From positions 124,001-188,000 of the forward strand of contig JALNYO010000001.1 of NCBI GenBank assembly GCA_023229765.1: a DNA stretch of 64,000 bases, read 5' to 3'. A program made the translations under genes and the position numbers. Positions within the stretch are counted from its first letter, which is position 1. Every line of letters starts with the position of its first letter. The notes under the pieces were generated by a model. The model saw nothing but the letters and a program-made list of their open reading frames with translations. It was not told the origin of the DNA and did no database searches. Source of the stretch: Syntrophales bacterium (GTDB lineage Bacteria; Desulfobacterota; Syntrophia; Syntrophales; UBA5619). Of the stretch, positions 58,772 through 64,000 are shown in pieces.

Positions 58772-59878
58772 TTATTTTATGAGTCTTAAGTTTCCCGGTT
58801 TCTTTGGTGATCCAGGAGCGGCACGGTTCATTGACCCGCCCGGTAAAGGGAGCAATGTCAAATTAAAAATTAAGGAATCAATATCCTTAGAATAAATCTT
58901 CATATCTTTTGCTATGTTTTGTTTTGTAACGCCTTCCTGGCGTAATGCTTGGAAAAGCATCGGGAGTAATTTTGATGTTTCTCTTTGCAAAATAGGATTA
59001 GGTTCTTTTTTTCTATAGCCCCGCTTTGAAAGTCCAACACAAAAGCTACGATATTGCCACTCGGTTATTAAGGATAACTCTTTCAATCGTCTCGTATAGG
59101 CGAACGCAGCCACCTTCCATAGACATTTGTCTGCTATAATTTTGTCAAGCGTGGTGGGCATGCGAAAGTATGCCCTAACGCTACTTTCGGTCATCAGAAA
59201 CGTTGCGGCAAACTCGTGTGCTTGAATCTCAGCAGCCTTACCTATCCCTCCATGCTTATGCAATACCAAATGTCCTAATTCATGAGCTGCGTCAAACCTG
59301 CTATGTTCAACAGATTTTTGAGTATTTAAAAAAATAAATGGACGATCAGCTTTCCAGAAAGAGCAGGCATCCATGTCGGTAGAATCCGCTGTTAATGAAA
59401 ATACTCTAATACCTTTCGATTCAATGAGATGGACCATATTCCCAATAGGATTCTCACCAAGCGCCCACATGGATCGTAAAGTTTCTGCCGCCGCTGCTGG
59501 AGTAAGGTGCCTTAGGTCTGGAACTGCAACAGAAGGGGTATCAAATCTTTTGTCTAACCATTCCGACAAGTCCAAGGCAAGCTGTCCCTCATGCAGAACC
59601 GCATCGCGGACCTTGGCTGCCATTCTCGAAAGAGACCTAAAGCTAACAGCGCTATCATCCAGCGGCGAAATATCATCTGCAAAGAAAAACTCTTCGGGGA
59701 ATTCAAGAATCGATACAAATTTATGAAGTGTAATAGATTGTGGTTCAGCGCGCCCATTTTCAAAATCCGATAACGTTCTGGTCGTGATGCACAGGCGATC
59801 ACATAAGGCTTGGGCGGTGAGCCCCCTTAGTTTACGTGCAAACTTAAGACGCGTAGAATTAAAAATTAAATCATTCAT
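58772..59878 (-). CDS. HTH and ImmA/IrrE (M78) metallopeptidase protein
   Basis: From ATG 59878, overlapping the previous stop, the 368-residue protein has an N-terminal HTH_XRE (LTAQALCDRLCITTRTLSDF) and an M78 peptidase domain with HELGHLVLH, the zinc-binding HExxH. Proteins of this layout cleave or control repressors in mobile elements (ImmA) or act as the antitoxin side of two-gene systems. The upstream gene is coupled to it and unrecognised, so the two may form one system. Confidence 0.82.
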   Translation of the reverse strand: MNDLIFNSTRLKFARKLRGLTAQALCDRLCITTRTLSDFENGRAEPQSITLHKFVSILEFPEEFFFADDISPLDDSAVSFRSLSRMAAKVRDAVLHEGQLALDLSEWLDKRFDTPSVAVPDLRHLTPAAAAETLRSMWALGENPIGNMVHLIESKGIRVFSLTADSTDMDACSFWKADRPFIFLNTQKSVEHSRFDAAHELGHLVLHKHGGIGKAAEIQAHEFAATFLMTESSVRAYFRMPTTLDKIIADKCLWKVAAFAYTRRLKELSLITEWQYRSFCVGLSKRGYRKKEPNPILQRETSKLLPMLFQALRQEGVTKQNIAKDMKIYSKDIDSLIFNLTLLPLPGGSMNRAAPGSPKKPGNLRLIK

Positions 59879-60533
59879 TGGCTTTTCGCTTAATTTCAAT
59901 ATCGAAGTCTGAATATAACTCTGGTTGGGTAGCCTTGTTTATTGGCGTACCGCCCAAATTACCCGATGGCAAGAATATACGTTTCCTCCATTGGTTAATT
60001 CTAAAGGTGTAAAAATCAATACTTATCGGCAGGGATAATTCCATCCGGATTTCATTTTTTGCCAAATCTATATGGTACAGCAAAAACCAAGTTGGAGTTC
60101 TATCGGGATCATAAGGCGGATCGGCTAATACCATCTCTGGAAATAATTCACCTTGGTTTCTATTCTTAAAGACGAGATTGCTCGTCTGGCTGCCCTTATG
60201 ATTCTTTGTTTTTGGTTCGATTCCATTCCGACCAGTATTATCGTCACCACTTGATGCGGTAATCGCAAACTGGCTTGACGGTCCCAATACCATTTCAATG
60301 TTCCCTTCTCTATGATGCTGCCACCCTTCCGGACAAAGGAAGTCCCGCAAAGCTCTTATTGCAGCAAAATAGGCATATGATCCAGCCGCAGCTTTCGCGT
60401 CATTAGGCGTGGCTTGATTGTATTCGCCTAATATTCTGTCGCCAATTTCCTGAAAAATAATCGGCGTAAGACCGAATAAGTCGAGTGCGTGCCTGTGTTC
60501 TTGCGTCCCCGGTTGAATGATTGATGCGGTCAT
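59871..60533 (-). CDS. Hypothetical partner of the HTH-M78 protein
   Basis: The 220-residue protein overlaps the HTH-M78 gene by 8 bases, so the two are coupled. It contains a central acidic and beta-rich part (ELFPEMVLADPPYDPDRTPT, where DPPY may be chance) and a C-terminal set of strands (NEIRMELSLPISIDFYTFRI). I do not recognise it. By analogy with other HTH-M78 pairs it could be a toxin or a substrate of the peptidase. Confidence 0.6.
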   Translation of the reverse strand: MTASIIQPGTQEHRHALDLFGLTPIIFQEIGDRILGEYNQATPNDAKAAAGSYAYFAAIRALRDFLCPEGWQHHREGNIEMVLGPSSQFAITASSGDDNTGRNGIEPKTKNHKGSQTSNLVFKNRNQGELFPEMVLADPPYDPDRTPTWFLLYHIDLAKNEIRMELSLPISIDFYTFRINQWRKRIFLPSGNLGGTPINKATQPELYSDFDIEIKRKANE

Positions 60534-60666
60534 TGTGCTCTCCTCTTAAAACGAATTTCCTATTTTAATACATCATTTGATGTCGAAAAACAAGAAGTAT
60601 TTTGAGCCGCATCGAATATTGTTAGGAAATTTGGCATGTCTTGATAAAAAGTATCAATATTGTTGA

Positions 60667-60912
60667 TTATTTCTTGGACCACCTGGACTTCGCCGCTTTT
60701 TGGGCTATCTCCTTACGCTGTTCAGGGGTCAACTTTTCTGACCGTGCTCTTCCGCTCTTCACCCCGCCCTTGCGCCCCGCTTCCACACGGCATGGCACCT
60801 TTCCAGGCACAGGCGGAGGTTCTTGAGAAACACCATCTCTTTCGGCATCACGTCTGAGGATTTCCTGAAGGGCGTCAAACGCTATTTCATTTTCGTCTTT
60901 TCGTTTTGGCAT
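60667..60912 (-). CDS. Small basic KGG-like protein
   Basis: The 81-residue protein has AGRKGGVKSGRARSEKLTPE then QRKEIAQKAAKSRW near its C-terminus, the pattern of small histone-like or KGG-repeat proteins of unknown function found in many bacteria. It is the last gene before attR. Confidence 0.65.
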   Translation of the reverse strand: MPKRKDENEIAFDALQEILRRDAERDGVSQEPPPVPGKVPCRVEAGRKGGVKSGRARSEKLTPEQRKEIAQKAAKSRWSKK

Positions 60913-61062
60913 GCCTGCTGTATACCATATTCTGCCAAGGGATGCATTTGCTTTTTGAAACCATCAACACGCTATTACCCCACTACCGAATCTGATTTTT
61001 AGTTGATTAAACGCCCCGAAAAGGGTAGAGTCAAAAGCATCGCCGCGACTAAGGGTAATAAT

Positions 61063-61081
61063 GTTCAATAATTGGTCAATA
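61063..61081. promoter_or_regulatory. Candidate integrase arm-type sites, right
   Basis: GTTCAATA (61063-61070) and GGTCAATA (61074-61081) match the pair near attL. The rest of 60913-61170 has no gene. A hairpin TGCCG / CGGCA lies at about 61083-61101. Confidence 0.4.
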
Positions 61082-61170
61082 ATGCCGTCAAAAAGCGGCA
61101 TAAAACGGGATAACGTGAAGGTACAAACGCAGTAAATATAATTAGTTATAAGAAGGGCGATGACCTTGCA

Positions 61171-61229
61171 CTGCTTTGGGAGCAGGATGTCGTGTGTTCA
61201 AATCACACCGCCCCGACCAATAATATCAA
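61171..61229 (+). repeat. attR: 59-bp attachment repeat
   Basis: An exact copy of 9223-9281, carrying the tRNA-Pro sequence from the anticodon stem to CCA and 10 more bases, but without the 5' half. It marks the right end of the prophage. Confidence 0.95.
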
Positions 61230-61230
61230 A

Positions 61231-61261
61231 AGGTTGCAACTTATTTTGCAGCCTTTTTTTA
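61231..61261 (+). terminator. Intrinsic terminator beyond attR
   Basis: GGTTGCA and TGCAGCC pair (one G-U) around a short AT loop and are followed by seven T's (61254-61260). It lies 1 base after attR. Before integration it would have stood 11 bases behind the tRNA, so it is probably the host tRNA-Pro terminator. Confidence 0.7.
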
Positions 61262-61427
61262 TGCTGAAAATCGACCGGCTACAGAATTGGCTACAAGATT
61301 GTAGCCCCTATGGATGAAAAATATTTTCAATAAAAAAAGGTGGATACTCACCCGCCCATCAATCATAATATCCCACTTTCTCAGGATTGCTCCTGTCCCG
61401 CTTTTTTATTTCCTTCCCATAAAAAAA

Positions 61428-61456
61428 ACCCCGGATTTCTCCAGGGTATTTTTGTG
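61428..61456 (-). terminator. Intrinsic terminator of the gene at 61482
   Basis: On the minus strand ACCCTGGA-GAAA-TCCGGGGT forms a hairpin followed by eight T's. It lies 26 bases after the stop of the minus-strand gene. The stretch 61262-61427 holds no gene that I can support. Confidence 0.65.
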
Positions 61457-61481
61457 CTGCTTACCTATTCCAATTTTAAAT

Positions 61482-62048
61482 TTATAATGCATCTAATCCT
61501 TTTCCAGTTTTCCGCATGCGGTATGAGACACCCTGAGATTGAAAATTAATTGAAGAGATTTCGGTATAAAAACATTCAATGATGGTCTCCGAGAAGTTCC
61601 ACGTAGTTTTTAGATCTTTCATTCCATCAAGTGTGAGTGTTCTTGATATTCTTTCGGCTGGGGTGATGTCCTCTTTCTTATAAGACCACTTTCCATATTT
61701 CTCAACCAAAAGCTGTTCAATGGCATAGTAGTCTGTAATCCCGCCTTTCTTATTACTTAGGGTGACTTGTATTAGGGTATCGGTTGCTTTGCTCATAGCA
61801 AAGCGAACATCATACAGCATATTATTAATAGAATAATCGTTCAGACCTATTTTTGCGTAATCGTCTTTCCAATCCATAGCTTTATCAAAATACACAATTT
61901 TGTTTCCAAATACGCTCACTATCTCTTTCTCGGTCATCCCCCATTTTGTACCATTCCACCCCTTAACATCCGGTATTTCGTCTGCCATCACTGTGCACGC
62001 CAATAACAAGACTATTAATAAACCTGATAGAATCAATTTTTTCTGCAT
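61482..62048 (-). CDS. Secreted hypothetical protein
   Basis: ATG 62048 has GGGAGG 8 bases upstream. A signal peptide (MQKKLILSGLLIVLLLACTVMA) of clear type, shown in shortened form here as KLILSGLLIVLLLACTV, precedes a 165-residue mature part beginning DEIPDVKGWNGTKWGMTEKE. The KWGMT segment is typical of a periplasmic family of unknown function in Desulfobacterota. The leader is copy A of the shared repeat. The longer frame to 62156 is rejected because the signal peptide would be internal. Confidence 0.68.
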   Translation of the reverse strand: MQKKLILSGLLIVLLLACTVMADEIPDVKGWNGTKWGMTEKEIVSVFGNKIVYFDKAMDWKDDYAKIGLNDYSINNMLYDVRFAMSKATDTLIQVTLSNKKGGITDYYAIEQLLVEKYGKWSYKKEDITPAERISRTLTLDGMKDLKTTWNFSETIIECFYTEISSINFQSQGVSYRMRKTGKGLDAL

Positions 62049-62112
62049 AGCATTACCTCCCACAAATAAATCATCTTTCCCGTTTTCCGGTATTCGATAA
62101 CACGGCCACACG
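62049..62112 (-). repeat. Shared leader repeat, copy A
   Basis: On the minus strand ATCGAATACCGGAAAACGGG then AAAGATGATTTATTTGTGGGAGG leads into the start at 62048. It matches copy B in the prophage over about 50 bases with few differences. The stretch to 62302 contains no convincing gene. Confidence 0.6.
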
Positions 62113-62302
62113 ACATACCATCCCGGAAAAATATCAAGCGGGATTCCCCGGCCCATTGCCTACACCGTCCCTTGTGGTGATTTCCCCGCCTGGTGGCTCT
62201 GGTGAAGCCGTATGTGTGATTGTTTGCCCCGAATATCCTGCCGAGCCTCCCACATTTGCCCCAGGTTCAACGATCCGGGGTGCGCTTGCTGCTCCCTATT
62301 AC

Positions 62303-62686
62303 CTAAAACAATTCGGCCAATATTTTATTAACCGTTTTACTGTCGGAAATTGCCATAAATTTCCGTCCATCTTTCAGGAAGGCGGCGAAAGCGACTTCTT
62401 TTTTGTTTCCCCCAGCCAAAACACCCGCAAGCAAACCGAGTGGACCAAAGACGGCAGCGCCTAATGCGCCCCATGCAGCAGTTCCTATAAATTTCTTTTT
62501 CGATTCTTCGTTGATAATTTCGATATGGTCAAAATCTTCCCGGATTGATAATGTTCCTTTTTTGTTTCCAAATGATCCGGAAAATGGAATTGATAGGTCC
62601 CTTATCCTTAAATTATTATCAAAACAGCTTGAGCATAATTCATATTTGCCATTCGTTAAATCTCCGGCGACAATCTTGATGCCCAT
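62303..62686 (-). CDS. Hypothetical protein with glycine-rich hydrophobic segment
   Basis: ATG 62686 is chosen because GGGGGG stands 7 bases before it; a TTG further upstream is less likely. The 127-residue protein has an N-terminal beta domain (IKIVAGDLTNGKYELCSS) and a Gly/Ala-rich hydrophobic hairpin (AAWGALGAAVFGPLGLLAG) at about 73-92 that may insert in a membrane. The C-terminal part (FAAFLKDGRKFMAISDSKTV) is beta-rich. Function unknown. Confidence 0.6.
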   Translation of the reverse strand: MGIKIVAGDLTNGKYELCSSCFDNNLRIRDLSIPFSGSFGNKKGTLSIREDFDHIEIINEESKKKFIGTAAWGALGAAVFGPLGLLAGVLAGGNKKEVAFAAFLKDGRKFMAISDSKTVNKILAELF

Positions 62687-62750
62687 AATAAGCCCCCCTA
62701 TCAACCTTTTGAAGGTAAACTTTTCAGCTGTGCTTGCCTAGCACTATGTC

Positions 62751-63206
62751 CTACTTAATGTCATAATACATATATTCTTTCGCAAAATTACCCCAATCAT
62801 GAAATTCAATCCTTTTGATACCAACTTTTTTTGCAGCATCCATCAATGATCTATCGTGAATTACCTTGTTGGCATTGTCAGCTTGAAAATTTACATTAAT
62901 TTTCATTGTGCATTTATCATCGCCTATGAAAGTTATTTCTGTCGCAGTCCGAATATTTTTATCCGTAAGCCACTTATTTTCATAGTTAACAGTAAGTTGC
63001 TCCTTATGAAAAGCACCCTCATTAAAAACATCTTTACTTTGAGGCCGCTTAATCTCTTCGCGGTATTCCGGCTTTTGTTCTTTATTTGAAAAATGTAAAA
63101 CCCCGTCATCCCCTTCTTTTGACTGTATATTATTGGCAGCATTAAGGTTGCTGGAAACGAAGAAAATTAAAATAACTAATAATATTGAGCAGAAATGCTT
63201 CAGCAT
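62751..63206 (-). CDS. Secreted protein with DUF4124-like N-terminal segment
   Basis: ATG 63206 (GGGGAGGGG upstream) begins a signal peptide (HFCSILLVILIFFVSSNLNA). The mature start EGDDGVLHFSNKEQKPEYRE resembles DUF4124, a short domain found in many secreted proteins. The C-terminal about 80 residues (TEITFIGDDKCTMKINVNFQ) are beta-rich. Copy C of the leader repeat precedes it. Confidence 0.62.
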   Translation of the reverse strand: MLKHFCSILLVILIFFVSSNLNAANNIQSKEGDDGVLHFSNKEQKPEYREEIKRPQSKDVFNEGAFHKEQLTVNYENKWLTDKNIRTATEITFIGDDKCTMKINVNFQADNANKVIHDRSLMDAAKKVGIKRIEFHDWGNFAKEYMYYDIK

Positions 63207-63240
63207 AACCCCTCCCCACAAATAAATCACGTTCCCCGCT
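63207..63240 (-). repeat. Shared leader repeat, copy C
   Basis: On the minus strand AAGCGGGGAACGTGATTTAT then TTGTGGGGAGG stands directly before the gene at 63206. Confidence 0.55.
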
Positions 63241-63251
63241 TCATCGCCATA

Positions 63252-63422
63252 TTAGGCTTGCCATGTGTGACCGCATTTTGGACAAGCAGTTGGTTTTCTG
63301 CCCGCAAGTAATGACAGGAGACCGAAAGGAAAGAAGATAATTGAAACGATGATCTGCCAAGTATTAAAACCACCCTTGGTGGCCAGTCCGTTGCACTTCG
63401 GACAAGATAGTTGAGATGCCAT
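63252..63422 (-). CDS. Small zinc-ribbon membrane protein
   Basis: An ATG at 63422 with GGGGG upstream opens a 56-residue frame: CPKC (residues 7-10), one hydrophobic helix (WQIIVSIIFFPFGLLSLLAG) and CPKCGHTW near the end. The two CxxC pairs would make a zinc ribbon split by a membrane helix or re-entrant loop. Similar very small proteins are common in bacteria. It lies between the genes at 63206 and 63450 in the same orientation. Confidence 0.6.
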   Translation of the reverse strand: MASQLSCPKCNGLATKGGFNTWQIIVSIIFFPFGLLSLLAGRKPTACPKCGHTWQA

Positions 63423-63449
63423 TTTTTACCCCCTTTATTTCCATGCTCC

Positions 63450-63953
63450 CTACCTCATGCCGGAAATGATCTGCAACGCCCTGATTGCCTCCTCAAGACC
63501 GATCTTATTGTCACCATTGACGTCCCATCGGGCGCGTTCCTGCAAGGCACCGTTTATGGCGGACTGGTCTAATTCCTGTTTCGTATAATAATTATAAGGT
63601 ATCGCCGCTGCTGTCGTGACGGTCGCAACCCACGCCCCTTGGTTGGCCCCTCCCAGGTCAATATCTAATAAATAGTAATCATCCTTGGTGATGGTCGCTG
63701 AAACGGTTACATGTGTACCGGCTACTATTAAATTCGTTAGATAATCTATGGTTGTGCCATCGCTCTTGATAAGGTGAACTATGAAATTAGATGAATTGGT
63801 GCGCGTGACCGTTAAATCGAATATATAAAGCCCAGGGCGCAATCGAAACAAACTTGTCACCGATTGGCCGCTGCCCGAAAAGCTCGCCATTGTTTCAGCG
63901 TAAAGTGGTGTAACGGTGAGAAGTAAAAGAAGAGCAATGATAATCTTTTTCAT
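63450..63953 (-). CDS. Secreted protein with dockerin-like EF-hand C-terminus
   Basis: A signal peptide (KKIIIALLLLLTVTPLYA) precedes a beta-rich domain (about 20-120) and a C-terminal segment RWDVNGDNKIGLEEAIRALQ then IISGMR. This is the single Ca-binding loop and helix seen at the end of many Desulfobacterota secreted proteins, like half a dockerin. GGAGGG before the ATG supports the start. Copy D of the leader repeat lies upstream. Confidence 0.65.
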   Translation of the reverse strand: MKKIIIALLLLLTVTPLYAETMASFSGSGQSVTSLFRLRPGLYIFDLTVTRTNSSNFIVHLIKSDGTTIDYLTNLIVAGTHVTVSATITKDDYYLLDIDLGGANQGAWVATVTTAAAIPYNYYTKQELDQSAINGALQERARWDVNGDNKIGLEEAIRALQIISGMR

Positions 63954-63988
63954 AATCCCTCCTTGTAAATAAATTACATGCCCCGCTT
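63954..63988 (-). repeat. Shared leader repeat, copy D
   Basis: On the minus strand AAGCGGGGCATGTAATTTAT then TTACAAGGAGGG leads into the gene at 63953. It is the most divergent of the four copies. Confidence 0.5.
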
Positions 63989-64000
63989 ATCCTCAGAAGT

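Larger units (their letters stand above)
9223..61229. mobile_element. Lambda-like (siphophage-type) prophage in tRNA-Pro
   Basis: The 59-bp direct repeats at both ends differ at the flanking base on each side, so the unit is 51,948 bp. A tyrosine integrase lies at the left end beside the tRNA. A repressor region, replication genes, terminase, capsid, tail and lysis genes follow. The module order matches lambda-type siphophages, and no contractile sheath was recognised. Virion genes read as open frames, so the prophage may be functional. A large cargo block splits the late operon. Confidence 0.93.

Noticed and set aside
62156..62464. Plus-strand frame of 102 codons
   Set aside because: Pro-rich, crosses the minus-strand gene at 62303 and lacks a ribosome site.

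Overview
The window is a bacterial chromosome segment with one intact-looking prophage in it. The flanking genes (asd, rsmD, coaD, an aminotransferase, ispG, proS, a bifunctional rel, an amidase, rdgB and a proline tRNA), the high G+C of the coding DNA and the family types suggest a Gram-negative anaerobe of the Desulfobacterota (Syntrophus/Smithella-like). That assignment is inference; no rRNA is present.

Layout. 1-9204: housekeeping genes, all on +. 9195-9271: tRNA-Pro(UGG), whose 3' part is the attachment site. A perfect 59-bp direct repeat (9223-9281 and 61171-61229) bounds a 51,948-bp prophage. Inside it, in order: a minus-strand block of integrase, NYN nuclease, zinc-ribbon/OB protein, BRCT protein and repressor (9278-13655); early plus-strand regulators and a primase-helicase (13657-17719); an iteron-like inverted array that is probably the replication origin (17911-18163); a ParB / PP-loop / ParB-methyltransferase set with a second NYN gene (18178-23401); terminase (23631-26476); a foreign cargo block between terminase and the gpW-like gene (about 26758-35330); lambda-type head genes (35534-41493); tail genes interrupted by a glycosyltransferase/methyltransferase module (42639-45940) and by the lysis cassette (47747-49800); tape measure and tail-tip genes (50051-57657); a vestige of a diversity-generating retroelement reverse transcriptase, a transposase, an HTH-M78 metallopeptidase pair and a small basic protein (57684-60912). 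Right of the prophage (61482-63953) is a row of small minus-strand genes, mostly secreted or membrane proteins, several with the same short leader sequence.

How it works together. The virion genes follow the lambda order (terL, W, portal, protease/scaffold, decoration, capsid, joining proteins, Z, U-like, V-like, G/GT with a -1 frameshift, tape measure), so this is a siphophage-type prophage. The cargo looks like a defence and stress island: a DUF4258/MqsA toxin-antitoxin pair, a three-gene GHKL-ATPase / PRTase-like / nucleoside-phosphorylase-like operon, a TIR protein and a HEPN-like protein. Parts of it are bordered by attC-like palindromes and REP-like inverted repeats.

The best candidates for undescribed biology are the three-gene operon at 28710-32993, the cassette-like cargo inserted in the late operon, the hydrophobic N-terminal anchors shared by two capsid proteins, the structured RNA before terminase, the two NYN genes with structured leaders, and the leader repeat shared by one prophage gene and three chromosomal genes.
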